This document shows, in pieces, positions 38,407-47,229 of a stretch of 53,052 nucleotides of DNA. Source of the stretch: an uncultured Clostridia bacterium (lineage in GTDB: Bacteria > Bacillota > Clostridia > Oscillospirales > CAG-272); assembly GCA_947631765.1 (NCBI GenBank), contig CANRMP010000015.1:1-53052 (forward strand). Direction: 5' to 3'. A model generated the notes under the pieces. It was not told where the DNA came from. It saw nothing but the letters and a program-made list of their open reading frames with translations, and did no database searches. Positions within the stretch are counted from its first letter, which is position 1. Each line of letters opens with the position of its first letter. The position numbers and the translations under genes are program-made.

Positions 38407-39693
38407 GTTTGAGAACCCTATGATATTACACTACTCTCAAACTCTTTTTTTGGTCATATGACTTTACTTGCTGTTTGAGATCCCTATGAAATTACACTAC
38501 TCTCAAACTTATGTATTATGATTACAGACAAATTTTAAGTTTGAGATCCCTATGAAATTACACTACTCTCAAACGATACGGTACAATGGAAACACACTGG
38601 GAAGTTTGAGATCCCTATGAAATTACACTACTCTCAAACTTGTGTGAACCATCAGATTCCTTGCATCCGGTTTGAGATCCCTATGAAATTACACTACTCT
38701 CAAACCTTCTCAAACCCTTCCAAAAAAACAGATTTGTTTGAGATCCCTATGAAATTACACTACTCTCAAACCGTATCCTTGTTTCGTCCGTAAACAAAAA
38801 GTTTGAGATCCCTATGAAATTACACTACTCTCAAACAGTCTTGGCACGATTGCAAAGTCGGGAAAGGTTTGAGATCCCTATGAAATTACACTACTCTCAA
38901 ACCTGAAGCAAATCTTTTTTTTACAACTGATAGTTTGAGATCCCTATGAAATTACACTACTCTCAAACTCTTTAACCTCTTTCTCTCGCTATTCTTCAGT
39001 TTGAGATCCCTATGAAATTACACTACTCTCAAACAAAAAGACAATCATTGTGTAAGACTATGGTGTTTGAGATCCCTATGAAATTACACTACTCTCAAAC
39101 GGAATGCGGAAACATCATCGAAGATTTATTGTTTGAGATCCCTATGAAATTACACTACTCTCAAACTCGCTGCGGAGTATGTACAAAGGTTAACGTGTTT
39201 GAGATCCCTATGAAATTACACTACTCTCAAACGCGGAACTTGCGAATAAAAAACTTGTGGTAGTTTGAGATCCCTATGAAATTACACTACTCTCAAACTA
39301 TTCTGGATTGTTAAATAGCTTTTATAATGTTTGAGATCCCTATGAAATTACACTACTCTCAAACCCGGCGAGTATCCCGACATGAATTATTTCCGTTTGA
39401 GATCCCTATGAAATTACACTACTCTCAAACATCATATCGGCGGAAACAGCGGTGCTTTAAGTTTGAGATCCCTATGAAATTACACTACTCTCAAACCTTC
39501 TTCTCTTATATCTTGTTCCTTTTGTGTTTGAGATCCCTATGAAATTACACTACTCTCAAACCCGGAGAGTATCCGGACATGAATTATTTCCGTTTGAGAT
39601 CCCTATGAAATTACACTACTCTCAAACTCGAATATAAGGAAGAGTATCTGAGCGGTAGTTTGAGATCCCTATGAAATTACACTACTCTCAAAC
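38407..39693 (-). CRISPR. Type II-A CRISPR array, 20 repeats and 19 spacers
   Basis: Repeats are 36 bp, starting GTTTGAGATCCC and ending CACTACTCTCAAAC on the plus strand, with inverted ends GTTTGAGA/TCTCAAAC. Nineteen spacers are 30 bp, except the third, sixth and seventeenth, which are 29. Eighteen repeats and the leader-end repeat are identical; the first, at 38407, differs at repeat positions 9 and 18 and is the leader-distal end. Transcription is on the minus strand, towards lower coordinates: the promoter and leader lie at 39694-39838, the crRNA repeat then begins GTTTGAGAGTAGTG as in other II-A arrays, and a matching tracrRNA anti-repeat is at 45820. Short frames across the array are translation artefacts. 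Confidence 0.97.
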
Positions 39694-39838
39694 CTCAAAT
39701 CTCAAAATTCAAGCTTCAGAACCTGAAGTCGTTCTGAAATCACGACTACAATCGCGTTGAATTTTGAGAGAGCGCGCGTAAAAAGGGTCTCAAACATCTC
39801 ACAAATTTATTTTAGCATGAATCACCGTGATTGTCAAC
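39694..39838 (-). promoter_or_regulatory. CRISPR leader and array promoter
   Basis: On the minus strand TTGACA (39833-39838) and TAAAAT (39810-39815) are 17 bp apart; the -35 overlaps the csn2 stop region. The leader then runs to the first repeat and ends with ATTTGAG (39694-39700) directly against the repeat, the same as the known leader-anchoring sequence of type II-A systems. It also contains two nested inverted repeats: CTCAAAATTCAA/TTGAATTTTGAG (39701-39712 and 39757-39768) and TTCAGAAC/GTTCTGAA (39715-39722 and 39731-39738). The inner hairpin could influence leader recognition during spacer addition or leader RNA folding. Confidence 0.85.
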
Positions 39839-40502
39839 CGATTTCGCACAAATCAATGTCGATGATTCGTCTTTCTTCTTGAGGAATCCTTGTTTTTTCA
39901 TAATTTTCAATCATCAAAATCTGATACCCGTGCGAGAGAAGCGTGTCGGCAAACAGGGAAAAAACAGAATCCTCCAAATAGGAACGCAAATTGACTGTCA
40001 AAAACAGTTTGGGACGGTCAAATTCTGTGACAAGCTCCATATAATCCAAAACTTTTTCGGCAAGACTGTCATATTCCTCTCGCAGTTCCGGCGAGCTGAA
40101 ACGGAGAAGCCCGCTGAGACTGCATTTCGGGAATATAATATCACACGGAAAATCAAACGCGAGTCGGTGCAGAAACGACTCAATCTCACCCATAATTTTC
40201 ATTGAGTCTTCATAATGCTCAGGCGAAAGCGCGCATTTTTCCATTGCAATCGTTATTTTGGAGAGAAGGGATTTTCGGTTCAGATCAAACGGGATAAAGC
40301 TGTCCAAAACTTCAACATATTTTGCAAGCTCCAGAATGCCGGCTTCGCCCGCGACAACCGCCTTTCCCTTCTCTCCGTTGATTTGCCCGCGAACGTCGGC
40401 AAGCAGACGCCGCAGCAGCGCGGGATGCTCAATAATAAGCGTGTGGAGTTTTCCGTCGCCAAGGTCAAAGCATCCGCTGATTTCAGGGTAGGCAAACGTC
40501 AT
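39834..40502 (-). CDS. csn2: CRISPR adaptation protein Csn2
   Basis: A 222-aa protein at the csn2 place of a type II-A operon. The size fits the short Csn2 type. The sequence ([27 protein letters not shown] near the N-terminus; [21 protein letters not shown] in the middle; [31 protein letters not shown] at the end) has the family's late conserved block. Csn2 is a DNA-end-binding ring that works with Cas1, Cas2 and Cas9 in spacer uptake. The ATG overlaps the cas2 stop by four bases. It makes the locus subtype II-A. Confidence 0.88.
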   Translation of the reverse strand: MTFAYPEISGCFDLGDGKLHTLIIEHPALLRRLLADVRGQINGEKGKAVVAGEAGILELAKYVEVLDSFIPFDLNRKSLLSKITIAMEKCALSPEHYEDSMKIMGEIESFLHRLAFDFPCDIIFPKCSLSGLLRFSSPELREEYDSLAEKVLDYMELVTEFDRPKLFLTVNLRSYLEDSVFSLFADTLLSHGYQILMIENYEKTRIPQEERRIIDIDLCEIG

Positions 40503-40819
40503 AAAATTACCAGCCTTTCATCACTGTCGACCACCTCGCTGTGGTACTCTCCAACAAGGTATTCCATTTGAGAAAATTGTTTTTCGGTTACAGTAAGGAT
40601 TTGAACCGTTCCTTGTGAAGGTTTTCCTTTTTTGATGGCAGTCATTGCCGAGTGCTGTACGGAAGGATTTAAAACCATGCGTGTGTAAATAGACTCCTGC
40701 ATCATATAAAAACCGTTTTTTAGCAGCAGGGCACGAAATTTTCGATAATCGCGCTTGTCCTGCAAGGTTTCGGTCGGAAGGTCAAACATTACAATCATTC
40801 TCATAAATCGGTAACTCAT
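40499..40819 (-). CDS. cas2: CRISPR adaptation protein Cas2
   Basis: A 106-aa protein with the Cas2 start [35 protein letters not shown], whose MFDLP aspartate is the family's metal-site position. In the Cas1-Cas2 complex it is structural. It overlaps cas1 and csn2 by four bases on each side, so the operon is tightly coupled. Confidence 0.95.
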   Translation of the reverse strand: MSYRFMRMIVMFDLPTETLQDKRDYRKFRALLLKNGFYMMQESIYTRMVLNPSVQHSAMTAIKKGKPSQGTVQILTVTEKQFSQMEYLVGEYHSEVVDSDERLVIL

Positions 40820-41688
40820 ATCAATCTCATAAATAATATTTTGGACGGGTCGGCGTCGTTGACGGCTTCAAATACGCTTCGTGTGTAAATTTTGATTGCC
40901 CCGAGCAGGGTCTGATGGCTGTTATCAATCAGCACTGTCTGATTTAAAAGGTTCCAAAGCGCGTATTTTTCCTCTTTTCCGAAGGTATTCGGGGAGAGGC
41001 GATAAACCTCACGGTCTACCAAAATCCTGAAAGGCTCCATCAGATCGCAGCTCAAATTAAAGTGGTTGAACATATTGTCGTGAAAAATGCCGAGCTGCGT
41101 AAGATATCCGTTTATGGCAACCTCTCGGTTGAAAGCCGAAAGAATCAGACTGTAGCCGTAATTCAGGGCGGCGTTGATAGGAAGATCCGCGCTGCGCGTG
41201 AAATTCATGCCGAACAGCGCATTGAAATAAACCTTGGCGGCGTGACCCTCACGGTTGCTGGCGTCTGCAAGCTCCACCTGACCGATATAGGAAGACAGAA
41301 GCGCGTGTTCGCGAAACCGCCCGAGCTCCTCCAAAAAATCTGCCTGCTTGCGAATTTTTTCGGTGATGATCTCGCGCCAAACGGCTGCTTTGACATCCGG
41401 CTGCCAAGCTGCCTGCGTTCGGATTTTCATTGAGCTGTCATGACTGCCGTGATACGGCACAAGCTCCGAAACCGGACTGCGTTTTGCATCGCAGAAAACA
41501 ACTTTTATTTTCTTTTCCGTCAACGCTTCAATAAGGCATCCGGTCAGAGCAACAGCCGGGTTTTCCACCACCAGAATGGCGATCTCATCCAGAAAAACCC
41601 GCTTTACATCCTCTCCGCGTACCACCAAATATCCCAGCTTGTAATCTAATTTACATTGTTTTGAAATCAATACTGTGCGCCAGCTCAT
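40816..41688 (-). CDS. cas1: CRISPR integrase Cas1
   Basis: A 290-aa type II Cas1. The N-terminal beta domain ([23 protein letters not shown]) is followed by the catalytic helices: [18 protein letters not shown], with the metal-binding glutamate, then [30 protein letters not shown] with histidine and aspartate or glutamate ligands. It inserts spacers at the leader end. The ATG overlaps the cas9 stop by four bases. Confidence 0.96.
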   Translation of the reverse strand: MSWRTVLISKQCKLDYKLGYLVVRGEDVKRVFLDEIAILVVENPAVALTGCLIEALTEKKIKVVFCDAKRSPVSELVPYHGSHDSSMKIRTQAAWQPDVKAAVWREIITEKIRKQADFLEELGRFREHALLSSYIGQVELADASNREGHAAKVYFNALFGMNFTRSADLPINAALNYGYSLILSAFNREVAINGYLTQLGIFHDNMFNHFNLSCDLMEPFRILVDREVYRLSPNTFGKEEKYALWNLLNQTVLIDNSHQTLLGAIKIYTRSVFEAVNDADPSKILFMRLI

Positions 41689-44600
41689 ATAAGCTCCAAC
41701 AGATTGCAGGACTGCTTTTCACGGATTCCCGAAGCGGACTGATCCACAATACGGACGTCGCTATAATTGTTTTTCCAGTTTGACGCTTTGGTGCTGATAA
41801 GTGATACACCGGCATTTTTACTGCCACCCACTGCCGTCAGATCGCATCCGCCGCCGTTTCTGTCAAATACCGTATGAATGTTCAGCAGCGCTTTGGCTTG
41901 CTCCTTGATGTCCAGCGCCTCAAAGGCTTCCCGACCTCTAAGCAGCGTTTCTACGGGATTGTTTGGTCGTTTCTGGTATACCGATTCTTTCAGCTTATGA
42001 ATATAGAGATCGTAAAGCTGTAAATTCTCCTCGGGCGTCAGCTTGTCATATTCCGGCTGATATTTAAGCTTAGGATTGTTTTTACACTTTTCCGTAAAGC
42101 TCTCCAGGCGTTTAATATAGCGTTCAACTTTGGCGTCTGCACAGAATGCTGTAAAGGGCGCTGCAATAAGCTGTCTGGCACCGCCGGAAACGCCTGTAAT
42201 ATGTATGCGAAAACCGTCCAGTGAAAACAGTGTGTTGATTTTGATAATCCTCATGCCGAGAGGTAATGAAAGCTCATCCGCCGGCTTTCCGACAAGCTCC
42301 TTGACGCGTTCTTTCGCGTAGGCTATTGCGGAATCTGTGCCCGCAAGCACCTGATCTTGCCTCAAAAGATCCACCGGCATAATTATAAGATCGCTCTTTT
42401 TCCCTATGCGGTACCAAACAGGAAGGAAGAACGCAATGGAAGCTTTATTATAGCCGCCATATTTTTCGCTCGGGAGATTCTTTTTGCGCGGAATCAGTCC
42501 GGGGGCGGCTTTCAGCGGATTATCGTCGAAAAATCCGCCATGCTTGCAATAGCTGTAAACCGTTAGGTGCGCGTTATTTTTTGCCACCACTGATTTTACC
42601 TTTTCCAAATCGGCTGCGCCGCGCCAGAATATTTTCTCTCCGTGTTTTTGAGGGCTTGTAAACAATTTTTCGGTTTTGATAGTGTATTTCTGCCGAAGAT
42701 TAAAATATTCAATATTTTTTGTAAACCTCATATTGTAAACATTGCCCGTGACGATGTTCAGATAGGCGTCTTTCGCATGGTGCAGGTCGTTATACTGCCG
42801 AGATTTCGGGATGTCAAAGGCTTGTCGAAATTCGGACGTCAATCTTGCCTTTACATATACGATTTCGGTATGCGGATAAAATTCCTTAAGAAGGGTTGTA
42901 ACTGCTTTTACAGATTGAGAAGTTTCGGTCAGCTGTCGCTGAATAAAGTCCATTTTTTCTTCATCGCTAAACGGAGTGGAACGGGTCAGCCTGCGGTATT
43001 TTTCCTCTGTGATCAGGTTTCGCTCAAGAAGGAGCGTCCAGAAGCCGCGCATTTTTGTACGTATCGCCTCATCTATGGGATAGATATCTTTTTTCTCGCC
43101 TTGATTGATATGAGAGCACACCAAAACCTTGTTGTTGAGAATACTGTCATCCTTGACCAGCGACTGCGGGTAGATATGGTCGATATCGAATCTCGTTCCC
43201 AAGCCTTCAAGACTAATCGGATCGCCGCTGTACATACATTTTCCAAGCTGTGTAAAATAGAGGAAGAGTCTGTCCTGCTGCAGCTTGCTGTCCGCATCAT
43301 CTCCCAGACGTTCCAGCTCCTCGCGCATTGCGCGTACATCGTCATTGTCGTCCTTGCAGCTGTCGTAGAGCTCCAAAAGCTGTTCACGGCGGCTTTTTGT
43401 TCGTGTCTTTTTCTCTTCCGGAACACCTCCGCGCGTCATTTCCACGAATATTTTGGCGGGCTCTGCGCCGACCGCTTTTACAACCTCTTTTACGATGACA
43501 AGCGAGCGCAAAACCGGACGTTTAACGGAATTTGAAAGCCGCATGGATTCGAGTTTGTCCAAAGTCCTAGGCTTTTCGTTATAGTAATCTCGGACTTCAT
43601 CTTCGATCTGTTCCCGAAAAGTATATTTATCCGAAAGAAGCTCGTTTAAATTACAGTTGGTTTTCCAAAGCAGCTCGATGATTGAATGAGCCTCGCCGGT
43701 TCCGTCCTTGCGGTCACTTCCATACGTTTCTGTCAAAAATTCACGTGAGAGCCGTCCGAAATCCGAGTATTTCAGGCGGGAAATATAGGCAATATCCTCC
43801 TCCGGCAGAGCTTGGAAGTTGGCGCGAAGCCATTTTTCAAAGCGCTTTTTATCCTCTGTATATGCGCGGCGTTCAATGATTTTTTCCGCGTCTGCTTCGG
43901 TAAGCCTTCCGCTTTTTAGCAGACAGCGGAAATCGTGCCACGATTTCAGATTTGACTTAATGCTTTGAGTGTCGATACCGCTCAGCTGCTGTCCCTTTTC
44001 CATCTGATTGTTTTTAAGCAGAAATTCCGTAATGGCTTTGGGAGTTACTTTTCGGCGTTGCTCAAAAAGCTCATGGTAAATGCGCTGTTTAAATTCCACC
44101 GAAAGCCGTTGACCGTCAATTGCAATAGGGTTGATTTCATTGAGAACCTGAAATTTTTCATAGAGCAAGGAGTTTTTTGGAAGGACCTCATTGTCCGGAA
44201 GATACGTGCAAGTGTTGGTCATTCTCCGGATAAACGCCGCTTCGCTCTCGTCTTCATCGACAAGACGCTCAAAATTCCACGGCAGGATTCGTTCGGTTTT
44301 TTCGGATGTAAACTTGACCACCCAAGCATGCGGAGAATTCTTATTCAACGGTCCGACATAATACGGTACGCGGAACGTGAAAATTTTGCAGATTTTATCC
44401 GAGACGGAGAGCCCCTCTCTGTCACGCTCTTTCAGAAAAGGCAAATATCCTTCTGCATGTTTGAGAATCTGCTTTAGTTCATACAGATAAAGCTGATGCG
44501 GAATCAGGCAGTTTTCGGAGTTCTTTTGCTTTGGGAGGAAGGTTTGGTCCTTGAGCCGCTCTTTCATTTCTTCCACAGCGGCTCTATCCTCCTCGTCAGG

Positions 44601-45770
44601 ATGAATAGAATTGACAATTTTCAAGATAAATTGAGAAAAAACTTCTTTATTGGTCTTTTTCAATTCTTTTACCTGCGGGGATGCGTGACCGGAATACGCG
44701 GTGTAATTGTCGCCGTTTGTCGCTCGGAATACACTGTTATATTTGTCCGGCGCATATTTTCGAATAATCCTTTTCAGCAGCTTCAAATCCTGCGCGTGCT
44801 TTTCGTAGACCGCTATTTTTGCCTGTGATACCGATTTTTCACCCGCAAGGGAGGCAGAAAGCGAGCCCCAGTCGAACAGCGCTTTCAAATTTTCAAGCAG
44901 TTCTCGGTCACCGTCATTCAGCTCTGCAAATATCGGTTCCAAGGCATCGGCATTAGAGGAGAGGGTGAAGGAGTCTCCTTGATAATCTTGGTTTCCAAAC
45001 AGGTCTTTTGCCTGAATTTTGCCTCCGCCGAGAGCTCGAAGCATGGTTTTAGGATCCGTGGAAGGCTCTTCCTCCAATGACTTTTCAAGCTCGGGAAACA
45101 GCTCTTTCAGCTTCTTTAATTTTGCATTAACGCCGGTTTTCTTCCGCAGGATTTCTCCAAATTGCTCCTTCTTTTCCGAGGAGAAGGCAGAGAGGAGCTC
45201 TTCTTCGCCCAAATCTTCCAAGGTCGACCGAAAATCACTATATACCCGAGAAAAATCGATAATATCTTCAATCTTGTCCGAATCAACCGTATTGAGAAAA
45301 TGTCCGCGGTGCGATACCAGCCACGAGCAGGCAAGGTAGACCAGACGAACGTCGTGCGGCGTAGGGTCGGACATCAGAGAACAGATAAGGTGATGAATTG
45401 TCGGGTACTGACGATGGTATTCGGCATCCGTATAGCTCCCTTCATTTCCGAACAAAGAACCGGTTTCCCCGGAGTCCTCCCGATACAGCGCGCTTGCTTT
45501 CAGACGACGGAAAAAGCGCTCGTCTATTTTCAGTATTTCCGGCGCGAATATTTCTTCCAACCACTTTACGCGCTGTTTGCGGCGATCGAGCCGGCGGCGC
45601 GCCGTGCGGAAAGTTCTACGCTCAGTGTTTAATTTTGCTTCATCAAACAGCGCTGAGCCCCACATAGGTTCACCATGGTATTTTTGCAGGGTATAGGTGT
45701 CGTCGGTTACCGCGTATCCGACAGAATTGCTTCCGATATCCAGACCGATATAAATTTTTTTCTCCGACAT
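41685..45770 (-). CDS. cas9: Type II-A CRISPR endonuclease Cas9
   Basis: A 1,361-aa Cas9, close to the 1,368 of S. pyogenes. RuvC-I is YIGLDIGSNSVGYAV with D11; the arginine-rich bridge helix is RRTFRTARRRLDRRKQRVKWL at 51-71; RuvC-II is KIFVEMTRGG with E777; the HNH domain is FDIDHIYPQSLVKDDSILNN with H865 and an Asn near 880; RuvC-III is LHHAKDAYLN with H997/H998 and D1001, where family members more often read HHAHDAYLN. All catalytic residues are present, so the enzyme should be active. The PAM cannot be read from sequence. GGAGG lies ten bases before the ATG. It is the first gene of the cas operon and divergent from tracrRNA. Confidence 0.97.
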   Translation of the reverse strand: MSEKKIYIGLDIGSNSVGYAVTDDTYTLQKYHGEPMWGSALFDEAKLNTERRTFRTARRRLDRRKQRVKWLEEIFAPEILKIDERFFRRLKASALYREDSGETGSLFGNEGSYTDAEYHRQYPTIHHLICSLMSDPTPHDVRLVYLACSWLVSHRGHFLNTVDSDKIEDIIDFSRVYSDFRSTLEDLGEEELLSAFSSEKKEQFGEILRKKTGVNAKLKKLKELFPELEKSLEEEPSTDPKTMLRALGGGKIQAKDLFGNQDYQGDSFTLSSNADALEPIFAELNDGDRELLENLKALFDWGSLSASLAGEKSVSQAKIAVYEKHAQDLKLLKRIIRKYAPDKYNSVFRATNGDNYTAYSGHASPQVKELKKTNKEVFSQFILKIVNSIHPDEEDRAAVEEMKERLKDQTFLPKQKNSENCLIPHQLYLYELKQILKHAEGYLPFLKERDREGLSVSDKICKIFTFRVPYYVGPLNKNSPHAWVVKFTSEKTERILPWNFERLVDEDESEAAFIRRMTNTCTYLPDNEVLPKNSLLYEKFQVLNEINPIAIDGQRLSVEFKQRIYHELFEQRRKVTPKAITEFLLKNNQMEKGQQLSGIDTQSIKSNLKSWHDFRCLLKSGRLTEADAEKIIERRAYTEDKKRFEKWLRANFQALPEEDIAYISRLKYSDFGRLSREFLTETYGSDRKDGTGEAHSIIELLWKTNCNLNELLSDKYTFREQIEDEVRDYYNEKPRTLDKLESMRLSNSVKRPVLRSLVIVKEVVKAVGAEPAKIFVEMTRGGVPEEKKTRTKSRREQLLELYDSCKDDNDDVRAMREELERLGDDADSKLQQDRLFLYFTQLGKCMYSGDPISLEGLGTRFDIDHIYPQSLVKDDSILNNKVLVCSHINQGEKKDIYPIDEAIRTKMRGFWTLLLERNLITEEKYRRLTRSTPFSDEEKMDFIQRQLTETSQSVKAVTTLLKEFYPHTEIVYVKARLTSEFRQAFDIPKSRQYNDLHHAKDAYLNIVTGNVYNMRFTKNIEYFNLRQKYTIKTEKLFTSPQKHGEKIFWRGAADLEKVKSVVAKNNAHLTVYSYCKHGGFFDDNPLKAAPGLIPRKKNLPSEKYGGYNKASIAFFLPVWYRIGKKSDLIIMPVDLLRQDQVLAGTDSAIAYAKERVKELVGKPADELSLPLGMRIIKINTLFSLDGFRIHITGVSGGARQLIAAPFTAFCADAKVERYIKRLESFTEKCKNNPKLKYQPEYDKLTPEENLQLYDLYIHKLKESVYQKRPNNPVETLLRGREAFEALDIKEQAKALLNIHTVFDRNGGGCDLTAVGGSKNAGVSLISTKASNWKNNYSDVRIVDQSASGIREKQSCNLLELI

Positions 45771-45771
45771 C

Positions 45772-45800
45772 TTGACAAGTCCTCCGTCTTTTGTTATAAT
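45772..45800 (+). promoter_or_regulatory. Consensus tracrRNA promoter, overlapping the cas9 ribosome site
   Basis: TTGACA (45772-45777), 17 bp, TATAAT (45795-45800) on the plus strand: a perfect sigma-A match. It lies over the cas9 ribosome site (CCTCC at 45781-45785 on plus is GGAGG on minus). The start is expected near 45807. Confidence 0.88.
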
Positions 45801-45806
45801 TGAAAT

Positions 45807-45921
45807 GTAGTTTCGGATGATCCCTATGAAATTACACTACGCGTTCAAATAAAAATATTTTCAAATCGTCAGGTTTCTCTGACTGCACAGCGTGTGCGAA
45901 AAGCCTCTTCGGAGGTTTTTT
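45807..45921 (+). ncRNA. tracrRNA
   Basis: A 21-bp stretch at 45820-45840 (ATCCCTATGAAATTACACTA and one C more) is identical to repeat positions 9-29 and acts as the anti-repeat. After a GCG bulge, TTCAAAT (45844-45850) pairs with the 5' end of the crRNA repeat, as in the S. pyogenes duplex. Three hairpins follow: GTCAG/CTGAC (45868-45883), GCACA/TGTGC (45885-45897) and CCTC-TTCG-GAGG with a T-run (45904-45921), the last being the terminator. The whole is about 115 nt, transcribed away from cas9. Confidence 0.92.
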
Positions 45922-46000
45922 CTTTTTTGCCAAAAGTGTCTGAATTTCTTTCAATCGCACTTTTAATAGCGAATCTTCCGAAAAAATATTACTTTTCTTT

Positions 46001-46029
46001 ATTTTATTACTTTTTTCTGCAAAATGCAA
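46001..46029 (-). promoter_or_regulatory. Candidate cas operon promoter
   Basis: On the minus strand TTGCAT (46024-46029) and TAAAAT (46001-46006) have a 17-bp spacer. A transcript from here would have a cas9 leader of about 225 nt that contains the full antisense of the tracrRNA. No better cas9 promoter is visible between 45771 and 46060. The gap 45771-46309 otherwise holds tracrRNA and the fic operator, and no further gene. Confidence 0.5.
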
Positions 46030-46195
46030 TAGCAGATTATCGGTTTTATTTGTTTTTTTGTTGTATTACAATAAAAATATACATCAGACCGAAAACAAAA
46101 AGGCTTTTTTGATATTGTCAGGGCGTGCGTCGGTTTTTCGGATGTTAACTAAAAAATTACATTTTTTGAGTTTTCCTATAAATCAAGTTTTAATT

Positions 46196-46258
46196 ATTCC
46201 GAAAATTCAAATTATTATTCCGAAATCGATTGACATTGTTCCGAAAACATGGTACACT
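46196..46258 (+). promoter_or_regulatory. fic promoter with three 21-bp-spaced TTCCGAAA boxes
   Basis: TTGACA (46230-46235), 17 bp, TACACT (46253-46258) forms the promoter. Three direct copies of (A/G)TTCCGAAA begin at 46196, 46217 and 46238, spaced exactly 21 bp, two turns of the helix; the third lies within the promoter spacer. This is the layout of an operator for a protein that binds one face of the DNA. The Fic protein has its own N-terminal DNA-binding-like segment and may be the repressor. Confidence 0.7.
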
Positions 46259-46309
46259 TATACCGATATACAAAAGATGCAAAATCTCAATGTAAAAAAG
46301 TGTGGACTA

Positions 46310-47185
46310 ATGGCAATGACGACAAAACAAGCCGCAGAGAAATGGGGCATTTCCGACAGACGTGTTCGAGTTCTTTGCACAAACGGACAAATTGACGGGG
46401 CATGGCGCGAGGGTAAGCTCTGGTTTATTCCCGATAACGCCGCAAAACCCGCTGACGGACGCATTCACAAAGAAAAAAACCTTCTTGACCTCGTCGAAAG
46501 AAAGAAAAAAGAACTTGAAGCTCGCAGACCGCTCACCGAAGGTGAAGCAGCACGTTTGAACGAAGACTTCATGATTGAATATACTTACAACTCCAACGCA
46601 ATCGAGGGCAATAGCTTAACTTTGCGCGAAACCGATATGGTCCTTAAGGGCTTGACCATCGAGCGAAAGCCGCTGAAGGATCACATGGAAGCGGTTGGTC
46701 ATAAAGATGCGTTCTATTTTATCTGCGACCTTGTCAAGAATCACACGCCCCTTTCTGAATCGGTCATCAAGCAGATTCACTCTCTCGTCCTTGCGGATAA
46801 ACCGCTCGACCGTGGCGTGTACCGCAGAGTTCCCGTCCGCATCATGGGCGCAAAGCAGGAACCTGTCCAGCCATATCTCATTGAGCAAAAAATGAACGAA
46901 CTTATGCTGCAGTACGCCGCCGACGAGCGCAATATCGTTGAAAAACTCGCCGATCTGCATATCGCGTTTGAAACCATTCATCCCTTCATCGACGGCAACG
47001 GAAGAACCGGACGCCTCATCGTCAACCTTGAACTGATGAAAGCCGGATATCCGCCAATCGACATCAAATACACCGACAGATTGCGATATTACGATGCCTT
47101 CGACCACCGCTCCGAGATGATAAAGCTCTTCGCGGAGTATATCAATAAGCGATTGGATCAGTATTTGGAAGTGTTGGGAGAATAA
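46310..47185 (+). CDS. Fic-domain protein with N-terminal HTH-like segment
   Basis: A 291-aa protein; ATG at 46310, or 46316 six bases on. A longer frame to 46058 runs through the promoter and is rejected. Residues 1-60 resemble a MerR/excisionase-like winged helix (TTKQAAEKWGISDRRVRVLC, then WREGKLWFIPDNAAKPADGR). The catalytic Fic loop HPFIDGNGRTGR is complete, and an inhibitory motif S-N-A-I-E-G lies in the helix YNSNAIEGN before the core, so it is of the autoinhibited class with an N-terminal inhibitory helix. Such proteins AMPylate or otherwise modify a protein hydroxyl. The target is unknown. It stands at the border of the CRISPR locus. Confidence 0.88.
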   Translation: MAMTTKQAAEKWGISDRRVRVLCTNGQIDGAWREGKLWFIPDNAAKPADGRIHKEKNLLDLVERKKKELEARRPLTEGEAARLNEDFMIEYTYNSNAIEGNSLTLRETDMVLKGLTIERKPLKDHMEAVGHKDAFYFICDLVKNHTPLSESVIKQIHSLVLADKPLDRGVYRRVPVRIMGAKQEPVQPYLIEQKMNELMLQYAADERNIVEKLADLHIAFETIHPFIDGNGRTGRLIVNLELMKAGYPPIDIKYTDRLRYYDAFDHRSEMIKLFAEYINKRLDQYLEVLGE

Positions 47186-47229
47186 GCGCGAATCATACAA
47201 TAACATAAACAATAAGTGAGGATATAACA

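Noticed and set aside
39012-39542. Plus-strand frames across the CRISPR array (repeated FEIPMKLHYSQT)
   Set aside because: They are translations of the repeat and change with each spacer; not genes.
38443-39657. Self-targeting spacers
   Set aside because: No spacer was seen to match elsewhere in the window by eye; a genome-wide search is needed, so nothing is claimed.
42642-43535. A 297-codon frame antisense to cas9
   Set aside because: Low-complexity hydrophobic text opposite conserved HNH and RuvC regions.
45832-46029. A 65-codon minus-strand frame over the tracrRNA
   Set aside because: It covers the anti-repeat and terminator; no ribosome site and no similarity.
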